NCBI GenBank assembly: GCA_907164885.2
Contig: OU015490.1
Span: 241,932,449 to 241,996,448, forward strand
Origin: Dolomedes plantarius
Taxonomy: Eukaryota; Arthropoda; Arachnida; Araneae; Dolomedidae
DNA: 64,000 bases
Reading direction: 5' to 3'
Positions within the stretch are counted from its first letter, which is position 1; each line of letters starts with the position of its first letter. Made by a program: the position numbers and the translations under genes. Below the pieces are notes generated by a model. The model searched no databases and was not told the origin of the DNA. It saw only the letters and a program-made list of their open reading frames with translations. Positions 1-10,288 of the stretch are shown here, piece by piece.

Positions 1-181
1 GAGATTCTCGTAATGTTGGTGAGGAGGACAAATATTTCGGGCAACCTTCAAAAATTGTTGGAACTGCATCCTTCACAAGCCGAGGATAATGCAAATCGAC
101 TACCACTTTCTCGCCGGTTTCCTCATTAAATACTCCAGTGGTTCTTTCAATGAATTCAGGTTTAAAATGGAGGTCACATAC
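1..181 (-). CDS. partial exon, C-terminal half of a THAP zinc finger domain
   Basis: Reading the minus strand from 181 to 1 gives an open frame of about 60 codons beginning VCDLHFKPEFIE and continuing through VKDAVPTIFEG. The C-x2-H-F core and the AVPTIF motif near the end are the hallmarks of the second half of a THAP (C2CH) DNA-binding domain, found in P-element-type transposases and in host transcription factors. An AG acceptor sits at 183-182, preceded by a T-rich tract, so this is an internal exon whose first Cys pair must lie upstream at higher coordinates or in sequence not found here. The rest runs off the left edge. I cannot tell a host THAP protein from a P-like transposase with this fragment. 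No downstream domain is visible. Confidence 0.7.
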
Positions 182-1619
182 CTATAAAAATTAATAATTC
201 TTGAAAATATATATACTCTCAATTGCAAGAATATATACACTCAGTTGCAAAAAGTATGCACCATTATGCTATTCCTAAAGAGTGAAATTGTTTTATTTTA
301 TATCTTCAGAGAGAGTAGAAATATAATCTAAATATCAAAGCCAGTTCAAAATATTGATTAATAGCAATTGAAATTTAAAATGTTTCTTAAATAAGCTTTT
401 AATTTAATGAGATATTCAAAATAAAAATTTTTTTCAATGGTTGCTATTGTTGCAATATTATAATGGTCCAATAGTATTATTGTTGCATATACTTGACATA
501 TGAATACTGATTAAACAATATTTTGATCTGGTTTTGAAATTTTAATTATATCTTTATTCTCGATGGACATAAAATAATGAAATTTCACCCAGTAGGAACA
601 ACATATACATATATAGCAACTGAGTGTACACATATAACATTATTAATAGAATAAAAAAAAATCTATTTTAAGGCTATTAAGATTATACATGAAAAATACC
701 TATTAGTATTTAGTGTTTAAATTAAAATACATAATTATACTAAATACATTCTTTTAAATTATGATCACAAAAATTTTAAGAATATTTGTTCTTTATTTAT
801 TTATAATGTATAAAATGCACAGTATTTTATAAAGATTACTCAAAACACAATTTTATAAGGAATTCAATAGATCCTTTTGTATGATTTACAAGTTCATTTT
901 TAGAATGTTTTATAATGTGGAATGTTTTTGAATCAATTTTTGAATCCATCTTTTAACATTTAGACATGGATTATTTGTTACCTATTGATATCTGGCAATA
1001 AGAACATTGTCCATTTTCCTATTAAATATATTTTTCAATTTTTCACCATTGAATATTTACTAGCAGCAATCATGTGTAACTGATTTATCATGCAGTAGTA
1101 AAAAAAATTTTAATTTGGATTAAAATATAAAAAAAATATCATCACAATTTTCTTTCCAATTTCTTTTAATAAATGAAATGGAAAATATTATACTGGAAAT
1201 GAAAATACATTTTTATTTTTCAACTGTGTAGATTTGGAATCGATATTTGTGCTATGTATTTTATACTTTCTAAGGGATATAAAAATCTAAATAGTGCGTA
1301 CAAATTACAATTCTAAATAATAATTTAATTAGCAAATACTTATATAAATAAATATAAAATTTCAACTTACTCTGGAATTTTTTGTTACTTGGAAATTTTC
1401 TCTGGGTATATTATATATCCACTTTTTCAAAACATCTTAATCTTTGGGAAATCTGAATAGAGAAACTTTAGGTCCTCCATCATAATTTCCCCTACAGGAT
1501 ACTACAGAGCACTTATAGGGCATCTTAAAATGATTTTTCTATAATATATCCAGAAAACTGTACATGAAAATGCACTGAAATGAGCAGAAACAAACACGTG
1601 TGCATTCACCTTAATGTAA
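182..1619. other. AT-rich non-coding stretch
   Basis: About 1.4 kb of very AT-rich sequence with no frame resembling a known protein on either strand. It is intronic or intergenic relative to the THAP exon. No repeat ends were recognised. Confidence 0.6.
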
Positions 1620-1830
1620 AGCTAAGTGTCCACTTGAGAGAAAGTCTCGAGATTAATCTCAGGGGGTTGTCCATTTGAGATCACCCACGCTCTCGACACA
1701 GGTTCGTGAGACTCGATGGTCACTGCAGTCTCGAGAGCGGGAACATTTCGTGTCGACGTGTCGACTTGAGAGTGAACTCGCAGTCAGTTCTGTGATTTGA
1801 TCGCAGTTTGTTTGTTTTTCTTCTTTCAAA

Positions 1831-1914
1831 ATGGATTCGCGTCAGGCCTTTGTTTTTGTAACTGCCTATAAAATTGCGGAAAGTGAAAAAAAGGAGTGTT
1901 GGGTGAGAAAATGA
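1831..1914 (+). pseudogene. possible N-terminal remnant of Harbinger transposase
   Basis: ATG at 1831 opens a 27-codon frame ending ECWVRK, then TGA at 1912-1914, then VDRRN in the same frame. A W-V-R-x-W-x-x-R-R patch is typical of the first residues of Harbinger transposases; here the second Trp position is occupied by TGA. Its position just inside the left terminal repeat and opposite the MADF gene fits that reading. The fragment is too short to be sure. Confidence 0.35.
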
Positions 1915-2548
1915 GTGGATAGAAGAAATGAATTAATTATTTTTTGTTAAATAAAATAATTAATTAAATAATTGAATAATTCTGTTTATTTAACAAAACA
2001 TTACAATACAATACAAAATTTTTAATAATACTTACGGCATAGTTATCATGAGAAAGATTAATTTTTTCTCGACTTTTTTTTCACGTCAACAGTTTTGAAT
2101 TTTATATGGTTTTAAAGAAGAAATTTAGATCTACAAAATAAAAAAAAAACCCATCTCAATACGACCAGTATTACCGAAGTTATAGCGTATTGAACAATCT
2201 TTCGTACGGCTTATTAAATAATTTTTTGGTCGATTCCATATGTTGATTATTTAGGAAATATTAAACCAATTCATTAAGAGTGAAAAACATTGAATTAAAT
2301 TAATAAATATATTCACAACGTTTGACGTAGATTTTGTTGGTGTGAAGCTAGACACAATGAACTTTAATGCAGAGAAAAACTTCCATTTACTATCGTATCT
2401 GTCATCTGCACCATCACCACTCTTCAGTCATTTCATTTTTTGCATTTCGTGTGATACCTAAAAAGTTAAGAGTGACAGTAAATTTAATTAATCAGTTAAG
2501 TGGCAGCGAATTTGGGTTAGTTCAATTTAATAAATATACATACCTTAC

Positions 2549-2769
2549 CTGGTTACGTAAGTTATGAATCTTCCGCTGTACTTCATTCCCATCACAATTT
2601 TTAAATTTTCTTGCAAATTCTTCGAACACGCTCATTTTTTTCCCCGATTCCTGTAAAATTTATGTGTAACATTCCATAAAAACTCCTCTTCCTCATACAG
2701 ATGGATTAACTCAAACACTTCATCGTCTGTCCACCCTCTTTTATCGGGTAAAACCTTCTTTTCACCCAT
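2549..2769 (-). pseudogene. MADF (Myb/SANT-like) domain exon, frameshifted
   Basis: From ATG at 2769 the minus strand reads MGEKKVLPDKRGWTDDEVFE and continues to FYRNRGKK, then hits TGA after an A7 run near 2634. One frame over, the domain continues as MSVFEEFARKF, then EVQRKIHNLRNQ, and stops at a good splice donor (GTAAGG at 2548-2543). The W-T-D-D-E start and the NLR-x-Q end are MADF features. MADF proteins are the DNA-binding partner encoded by PIF/Harbinger elements. A one-base loss in the A run explains the frame break, so this copy is a pseudogene. Further exons are not visible. Confidence 0.65.
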
Positions 2770-3264
2770 TTTTAAAGAACATGTAAAGAATAATATTATT
2801 TGCCGATTTATTGCGAAATAAAAAATGTATAAATAAAAGCGCGGGAAATCAAGGGCCTGTTCACATAGGAGTCCGATAGCGGAAGCGTTAAAGTATTGAA
2901 ATATATTTGACCAATGACAAACCTCCAAACGATTAGCAACGAAATTTGTAACGCCTCCCGTAGTCTCAGCTCTGACAAAAATCTTCAAACAACGACAGAA
3001 GACTGGAGACTAAGTCTCGAGAGCAGAAATGAGCATGTCCACTTGTGACAGCTGCAATCTCTGATACTTGCACCTGCTTGTCTCCGAGACTGCTCTCAGG
3101 CCCCTATCGATTTGTGAGTCTAGTGTCGAGACTACTCTCGAGACTGTTTTGTCACAAGTGGACACTTAGCTTAAGGGTTACGAAAATAGCGGCGGCCACC
3201 AGCCTCTGGAAATATACGTCACAAATTTTGAGGTCACGTGAGAACTCGCTTTCCGCTGAGAGAA

Positions 3265-3689
3265 GGTGTTGTACTAACCCTATTGGATTCGCTCACCTCA
3301 ATGTTAACCTATGGAGAAAATTTGACCAAGGATTGCCGACTTGAATTTAAAGTTGTGTTTGTTTTTAGAAATTGGACTCCGTAATAGAGGAAGAAATTTT
3401 ACACCTTGAGGAATTTTTCGTTATTTTTAAAATGCAAATAATATTTTAAAATTTAAATTATTCGGGGAAAAATCTGGTATAATGACTTTTATACGCTCAT
3501 CAATTCCTTTGGTGGGCGAAATTTTCAAAATGAATCCTGTTGCAAGGTGCAGAAAAGTTCAGGCTATCTGAAAACACCATTTTTATTGGATTATTAGCAT
3601 TTATGTAGCTATAAATCATAGACAAATTTTCTCCATAGGTTAACACTGAGGTGAGCAAATGCAGAAGGGTTAGTACATAGCAGCCTTAA
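3265..3689 (-). mobile_element. TTAA-ended MITE, copy 1 (inverted orientation)
   Basis: Ends at 3686-3689 with CAGCCTTAA. Its outer inverted repeats share ATTGGATTCGCTCACCTCAA with copies at 6425, 15133 and 58576. Internal sequence is the reverse complement of the 6425 and 58576 copies. The left terminus has lost the TTAAGGCTGCTG end. Confidence 0.7.
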
Positions 3690-4429
3690 ACTAATCGGAT
3701 CCCGGGTCTTGGCAAGGAACACACAAATGCTCTGCTTCATACGTTATGTCATTTTTACGTCATTGTAGCGAATGACTATCGTTCGCCGTAATAGATTAGA
3801 AGTCAGACTTTCTTTTACGCTTCAAATCATTCAATTGGTTTATTTCTGACGCAAAACAAATTACCCAAGCAAACGTAATCAAACTACTACTTCCGTTTAG
3901 ATTGATGAAAGAGCTGCATAAAGTTGCGAAATTGCTTTGGTAGTCCAGTGAAGGGATTTCGTACACATTCAGAATAATTTGGTAAAAGTTTTAACATTCC
4001 TTCAGTAAGTACATGTTTTATGGCAAGAAAAGCTGTGCTTTTATGTTTATAAATACAGTATGGCTATAATTTCCCGATCCGAGTCATCGTGAACTCATTA
4101 TAAAATGAATGAATTTAATACATGATATTTAAAGTTTAGACGTGTCTAAAATTTTAACAATTTGTATAGGAATTCATGGGAAAATCACCATGATGAATGT
4201 AAATGTTGAGAAGGGCAATGCGTAACAAAACATAAAAAAAAGCCAAAAGAGCAAGACATTTTGAATATCAGTGAAGAATATGGCGTGGTGATATACGGCA
4301 ATCGATTAAACCGTAAAAATTCCTGAAATCAAAAAGATCCACGGCAGAATCATTTTTTGAAAATTCTTTAATTCATTAACGAAGCGTGTGTTAAGTAATT
4401 TAATTTCCGCTTCTTTCCATACAGAATTA
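3690..4429. other. non-coding stretch
   Basis: AT-rich sequence between two MITEs. I see no coding frame, RNA gene or repeat end in it. Confidence 0.5.
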
Positions 4430-4667
4430 TATCTATGGTTTCCAGTATAAAGGGCTTAAGTCAAAAACAGTGATTAAAATATACCAAGTTATTGGCTTTT
4501 ATACCAATCGCAGAAATATAATTTCGACTTGAGTCTTTTGTATACAAAATTGGTAGACTTAAGCCTTTTATACAAGTCAAAAGTTTTTTTGTTTTTTTTT
4601 ATCAATACTAACAACTAACTAAAAATCCCTTTTTTACTTAAGCTCTTTATACCGGACACTATAGATA
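4430..4667. mobile_element. short inverted-repeat element (MITE), about 238 bp
   Basis: The first 32 bases, TATCTATGGTTTCCAGTATA and onward to CTTAAGT, match the reverse complement of the last 32 bases at 28 of 32 positions. Interior sequence has smaller inverted CTTTTATAC/GTATA blocks and no coding frame. The family was not recognised. A palindromic TA at the ends would suit a Tc1/mariner-type MITE. Confidence 0.55.
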
Positions 4668-4817
4668 ATGTATATGCGGGACATGTTTTACTCGTTTATG
4701 CATACCAAATTTCTCGAAAAAATAACTTTCTTATTTCTTTTATTCTGAATGTAAAACGATTAAAGGTTATTCGAGTATAAGTTAGTAAACTCTGCCTGTA
4801 ACAAAAGTAACCATAAG

Positions 4818-4878
4818 TATGATTGTGCATAATATAAACTCTCTCTCTATTATATAGTTTATATTATGAACAATCATA
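4818..4878. repeat. long hairpin, 23-nt arms
   Basis: Arms TATGATTGTGCATAATATAA(ACT) at 4818-4840 and their inverse at 4856-4878 match at 22 of 23 positions around a 15-nt CT-rich loop. It could be a very short MITE or a fold-back sequence. Confidence 0.6.
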
Positions 4879-6424
4879 TAGCACGAATGAATAAACGTAT
4901 TTCCACAAACTTCCGTTTTTTCCTAAAAAGGATACCCAAAATTGTGTTGATTGTATGTCTTGTAGAATATAGGACAATGCTGGCCCCAACATATAGTATT
5001 CATATAACAATGAATTGCTTTCAAATATCAATATAAGTTAAGGAATAACAGCTACCTCAATGCTTAGTGGTTGTATTCTTTGATCAGATATTTTACATGT
5101 GTTATTTAGGCCTGCAAATTTGGTTCATTCGTTATTTTCCAAGGACATACGTCCATAAATTACAACCCTAAAAATACACGGACCCTAAAATTTTTAAAAA
5201 CCCTTTCAAAGTTTTTTACTGTTAACAAAGCAAAAAGTTTGCTGCAAGCAGTAGTGATATTCATAAACAAAAGTGAAGCTATTAAATTTAATTAAAATAT
5301 TTTAAAAGAATGCAGCATATTGCAACATTTATTGATTGGAAAATTTTTGATTTCGTCTGAATTTATTTCGAGTAATTCAGTCAAAAACATTTTTATCAGC
5401 GTGATATTATTTTACTTGAACAATCAGTAGGTCGTTGTGTAGTTATTTAACTCTATATCACTCCTTTATCAAATCGAGTAACTCAACACTTCAATGTCCT
5501 TGTAACTGAACTCTTCATTGAATTAGCAGATTTTGTTTAATGTGTCAACTACTCACAATGTTCATAAAGTGCAACATAATTATTTCTATCTGTTACTTAT
5601 GACCACAAAGTCGCATACCAACAAATTTATTATTCATTAAGGACACCATATTTATTAAAGATGTTGCATTAAAATAGTTTGTAGTAGATAAGAGACCTAA
5701 ATTCATCACTTAACCCTTTAGCAGGCGCGTGTGGCACAAAGTGCAACGTCTCTTTCAACCTCGATTATTCCTTTTCTAATAAACTTTTTTTTTTTTTTAT
5801 CAAATTGAAAATAAAAATGCTGCTTTTTATGAAAAGATATAAAATGTTGATAATACTAAGATATATTTATAATTAAAGGCCAAAGAATGCCGATACAATC
5901 GCCTTATTTAAAAACTGTCCGGTTTATTGGATCTAAGGACAACTTGCGAATTGATTCCTATTACGTCCAAGAACCTAAAGAAACAATGAGATTGTCAATC
6001 TTCCTGATATGCGGAATACCGTGTAATAACTGTACATTTGATCGACTACATGAACTCCTGCTTTTGCCGTATTGTAATCCAGTATAATCGCTGCTTTACC
6101 ACGGTTAAATCACGACTAACAATGATGAAAGAGGAATAGAAGTGTCAGAAAATCATACCTGCATTAGAAAGGGTGTAGCTATAAATAGAAACTGCTTAGT
6201 ACATTCAACCCTTGCATGTGAACACAAACCATTCAAAATTACGAAAATATTGCACTATATCCGGGAGCGACCGCTGAAGGGTTAGAAGTTGTTTTTTAAA
6301 AATGTATTGAAATAAAATGTTTTTGGCCAGGGGCTCAATACATTCCCCCTTTTCGAGAAAATTTAAGCTTAAAAACTTATTGGTAATTTTAAAAACAAGT
6401 ATTAAACAATTTGCCATCGCACAG
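4879..6424. other. non-coding stretch
   Basis: About 1.5 kb of AT-rich sequence with only short chance frames. Nothing recognised. Confidence 0.5.
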
Positions 6425-6836
6425 TTAATGATGCTGTGTACTAACCTATTGGATTCGCTCTCCTCAATGTTAACCAATTTGTCGACTATTTACAACAATA
6501 TAAATGCTGATAATCAAATAAAAATGGTATTTTCAGATAGCCTGGAATTTTCTGCACCTTGCAACAGGATTGATTTGATAAACTTCGGCCACCACAGGAA
6601 TTTATGAGCGTTTAAAAAACATTGTACCAGACTTTTTCCCTGAATAATTTAAATTTTAAAATATTATTTGCATTTTTTTAAAAAGAGAAATACCCCTACG
6701 TGTAAAATTTCTCTATTACGGAGTACAATTTTTTTGAAAAATCAATAAATCAAAGTCGTCAATCCGTGGATAAATTTTCTCCATAGGTTAACATTGAGGT
6801 GAGCGAATCCAATAGGGGTTGTACAAGCAGCCTTAA
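6425..6836 (+). mobile_element. TTAA-ended MITE, copy 2 (412 bp)
   Basis: Begins TTAATGATGCTGTGTACTAA at 6425 and ends with CAAGCAGCCTTAA at 6836. Terminal inverted repeats of about 60 bp contain the ATTGGATTCGCTC block. The interior matches the 58576 copy over its whole length, including a CACCTTGCAACAGGATT block. TTAA at both ends suggests a piggyBac-like target site, though the inner terminus is not a typical piggyBac end. The right end lies about 95 bp upstream of the membrane-protein gene start. Confidence 0.75.
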
Positions 6837-6930
6837 GTATGGATTTACATTTTTATTTCATTTTAAATCGTTGTGCATTTACTTTTTTAAACAGTATTTC
6901 GAAGATATCGTCAGCGCTTGTACATCGAAG

Positions 6931-7473
6931 ATGATGGATGACGCAATGATGCATGTGGAATACCTTGATAGAATCATCTCTCGGATGCTTTTGCTTTTAT
7001 TCGTTTTCGGCTTTCTTCCAACAATTGCACTTTTCATCCTGGGTGACTGGTTTCAGATAACAAAAGATAAAAAGGGATATCTCTCTAAACCGTACGGTAA
7101 ATTATTTATTGTTGGATTCACGTTTGTATGCTTGATCAACATCTTTTACTTTACTGAACACACCTTTGGAACTTTGTCGGGAAAGATACACATGATTTCA
7201 GCATTATTTATTTTCCTGTTCATTGTATTTTTACTTTGTACTCACATAAGAGATCATAATGTTAAAATTGGAATCGTCATCTCTTACATTGGCGTTAGTG
7301 TAAGCTTCACTACTTTAGTCATAGATTACTATTTTGAGACACTTGAAAAGATGACATATTTATTCTTAACAGGAATGGTTATTTACATATTTGGTTTTGT
7401 TCTTATTTGTGCAAGGTTGACAGCAGTATGGTTCTGCAATAAATTCATGAAAAGGATACACATGTCTCGGTAA
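6931..7473 (+). CDS. five-pass integral membrane protein, family not recognised
   Basis: A 180-residue frame from ATG 6931 to TAA 7471-7473, with five clear hydrophobic segments at about residues 19-38, 57-75, 86-106, 112-134 and 141-168. They are separated by short charged loops (DWFQITKDKKGY after the first, RDHNVK between third and fourth). There is no signal peptide beyond the first segment. I chose ATG 6931 because the longer frame upstream (from 6799) is read through the end of a MITE. A splice-acceptor-like TTTTTAAACAG just before 6893 suggests the real transcript joins an upstream leader here. An AATAAA lies 228 bp after the stop. Composition and length favour a genuine gene, perhaps a retrocopy since it has no visible intron. 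I do not assign a family or function. Confidence 0.6.
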   Translation: MMDDAMMHVEYLDRIISRMLLLLFVFGFLPTIALFILGDWFQITKDKKGYLSKPYGKLFIVGFTFVCLINIFYFTEHTFGTLSGKIHMISALFIFLFIVFLLCTHIRDHNVKIGIVISYIGVSVSFTTLVIDYYFETLEKMTYLFLTGMVIYIFGFVLICARLTAVWFCNKFMKRIHMSR

Positions 7474-7700
7474 TTTAAGTGTTTTATGTAATCTTTATTG
7501 TTTAAAGAAACTTTTAAAACAATATTCATAAATTTATGTGCACTGAGATATTTCTATGTTTAATCTCTTTCATATTAATGTCTGATGAATCTTAAAAAAT
7601 TGTTTATGAAATTATTTATAAGGGAAAGCATTTTTAAAACTTTGATACGTACAAGACTGAACAAAATTTACTGATGTTGCATGTATGTTTAAATTTTAAA

Positions 7701-7706
7701 AATAAA
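7701..7706 (+). promoter_or_regulatory. poly(A) signal AATAAA
   Basis: Canonical hexamer downstream of the five-pass membrane protein gene, in an AT-rich 3' region. It is the obvious candidate for that transcript's 3' end processing. Confidence 0.4.
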
Positions 7707-8396
7707 TAATGTAATACATTTATGAAGCTGTTACTTGTTTATTGTGTGCTTGTGACTTAAATACGATGTGTTTAACACTTCATCTCATTCCGCTTATTTC
7801 ATTTTTTACTAAACTTTCATAACTGATTGCCAAATCTTGTTTCAAGTCGTATGTTGCCAACAAGCATATGAAAAATTACTCTCCGAATTTCGCTTGACTA
7901 TTTTTGTTCATTCCTAAGTATTTTGTTTTAGTACTGATATGCAACAAGGAAATTTAAATTTTTTTCTTTTAACTTAATAAAAATATTTAAGAATACATCG
8001 TAAATCTGACTTACTTTCAACATTTTTCTGTTTGTTGTGATTAGAAATGCAAAGAGCATTTCAAATCATGTAACTGAACAAATCTGGTAAATGAATTTAT
8101 TGAAAATCTTGACTTACATACAACGATATTTTAAGAACAGAATGATATTAACAAGATATGTGAAGTAAGAGGGAAAAGTGTATGAAATAAGGACTACTGG
8201 TTATTTACAAACGATGAAAAGCTGTGCAAATCATTTTACATGACATCGAGGAGAAAATAACTCTCTAAATCCTCTTTACCGCTTTATTAGACACTATTAA
8301 AGTTATTAGACACTATGTTTAAAAAAAATAAAAGCTTTAAAACATCAATATTCATAACCTTTTCTTGCTATTAGTTATTTCCTTAACTGTAAAACT
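7707..8396. other. non-coding stretch
   Basis: AT-rich sequence following the membrane-protein gene. No repeat or gene recognised. Confidence 0.5.
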
Positions 8397-8726
8397 GCAA
8401 TTAGTGACACTATTTTAAACGAATTAAAACCTTCAAAATCTTTAAATTTTCCTGATTTAGAAATAATTTCTTTTATCACAGAACAATTGCTACACGATTT
8501 TGTAGAATCTAATTTTTCCTCTCGTTTTAATACTGATTTAAAGATGATTCTGAGGGAAATACTACACTCATAAACAAAGAAAAACTAAAAATTATAGGAT
8601 TAAGCTATATTCTGTACATGAAAGTTGAGAAAACAATTATCGATAAAGTTTTGCTAAATGTAGAATTTCCTCTTGCAGAATTTCAAAAACTTAATTGCTG
8701 CCAACACACCAGACATTTAATTTAAA
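8397..8726 (+). pseudogene. possible degraded coding sequence, unknown
   Basis: Two adjoining open stretches in different frames, 58 codons up to TAA 8571 and then about 50 codons to 8726, read like helical protein: ISDTILNELKPSKSLNFPD, then LKMILREIL, then in the next frame KLKIIGLSYILYMKVEKTI. This is longer than expected by chance in DNA this AT-rich and composition is protein-like, but I recognise no family. It may be a frameshifted exon or transposon remnant. Confidence 0.25.
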
Positions 8727-10057
8727 CAAACCACTAGATTTTAGGAATTCAGCTATTTTTATTAATATGGCATTTGACATTACTGAGTGATGAGACATAC
8801 ATTTTTAACTTTTATTTCTTCACGACACTAATCATTAAAATTAACAATTTTTTTTTTAGTGGAAAAGGGGGGGGGGAGAGTTATTCGCATTTTTTTTTTT
8901 TAATAGTTGAAAATGTTTTAGTCTTTCAGTTCATTTGAGGCAGGTTCGCATTCCTTAAATGCCCGAGAGTTTCCTCGCGTCTGCACACATCTACGTTAAA
9001 ATACAATAGAAATCCTAACAAATGATATGATCCAAATATGAGCCGTATATTTATATAATTCAAAAAATCTTGAAATGTTCACACTAATGACATACATCAT
9101 GCAAGAGCCACAAACGATGCTGATATTACAATTAGAACGTCCGTTTTCTTGTAATATCCTTATGCGCAAAAGACAGCCAATAAACTTAGTGCACAACTTT
9201 AAATTACAGATACCCTTGCTAAATCACAATCGCTTTCGGCAACTGATATACAAGATATGCCGAAACTGCTGACGATGTTCCCGTGGCAATTGCTAGATGT
9301 CTTCGGATACGAGGAATGCATTATTTAATTTCTTTAACCGATTTCAGTTTCCATTTGAATTCTGACAAATAGTGAGAAGACTATCTGAAGTGCAAGACTT
9401 AAATGTTGTCCTCACTTTGAGGATTGTTAAGGACTCGTTGAGGAATTTCACTATCTGTTGTTCATTGCAATCACTTGCTGTGAATGCAAACGTTGTATGC
9501 ATAACGTACACAATGAATACAACACGTTATCTTCCCATCATAAGAGATTATTCCCATATGACACTTATCTTTTACGCAGTCATCTAAGCGTATCTACAAG
9601 ACAATAAAATATTCATCAAATGAATGTGACCACCCAGTAGTTAGCGAAATGAAAGTCATCGAAAGTGATGGGCAATAAGACATTGGCCTGTGGAATCAAA
9701 AACTAAGGTGTCACTCACGCGGTTTTGGTATAGGAGTTTGTAACCAGTCAGAATTTTAAGATGGAAGTTCCAGTGTGTTTATTCCTCGCGTTATAGAAGA
9801 TAAACATACAAAAGTACCTCTCCCTCCCTACCCGAAAAGTAAACCTCTACATCTAGGAGGTTGCCATTTAGGATTTACGGGATATGTCGTTGAAGTGTCC
9901 TGTCTGCCGAGGTCGTTCCAGTCAGCTTTAATACTATATTTCAGATTGAAATTTCCTTCAAACATATCTTTGACGGGGCTCTTTCAGATTCAGTTTCTGC
10001 GGGACGGTAGGCGTACTATAATAACAATTGAGTTCCAATCCCTGTGAGAAACTCTAA
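8727..10057. other. non-coding stretch with a poly-G run
   Basis: Contains a run of G at about 8866-8876 and low-complexity T tracts. Short frames on both strands show no recognisable protein. Confidence 0.5.
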
Positions 10058-10238
10058 GGGCCTGTTCACATAGGATTGCGTTGCGTTAAGGAAAAGATGA
10101 CGTTGAGACGAAAATAAACCAATCATAGACGTTAACAATTTCTTTGCTAATCGTTTGGAGGCCTATGATTGGTTTATTTTCGTCTCAACGTCATCTTTTC
10201 CTTAACGCAACGCAACGGACTCCTATGTGAACAGGCCC
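10058..10238. mobile_element. PIF/Harbinger-type fold-back MITE, 181 bp
   Basis: Begins GGGCCTGTTCACATAGGA and ends with its inverse. The arms match almost perfectly for about 70 bp (including GACGTTGAGACGAAAATAAA), so the whole element is a hairpin. TAA flanks it on both sides (10055-10057, 10239-10241). A truncated relative of one arm lies at 2848-2870 inside the Harbinger derivative, linking the two families. Confidence 0.85.
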
Positions 10239-10288
10239 TAAGAATAGAACAGACTATATAAGACCACCAATGGATAACCAATGTCATA

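Larger units (their letters stand above)
1620..3171. mobile_element. PIF/Harbinger-type element, internally deleted (1552 bp)
   Basis: The ends are a perfect 17-bp terminal inverted repeat, AGCTAAGTGTCCACTTG, at 1620-1636 and inverted at 3155-3171. The repeat continues imperfectly inward as GTCTCGAGA-containing blocks. Each side is flanked by TAA (1617-1619 and 3172-3174), the 3-bp TWA-type duplication expected of PIF/Harbinger. Inside are two divergent gene remnants, as in this superfamily: a short transposase-like start on plus (1831) and a MADF/Myb-like exon on minus (2769-2549). The DDE catalytic region is absent, so this copy is non-autonomous. Confidence 0.8.
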
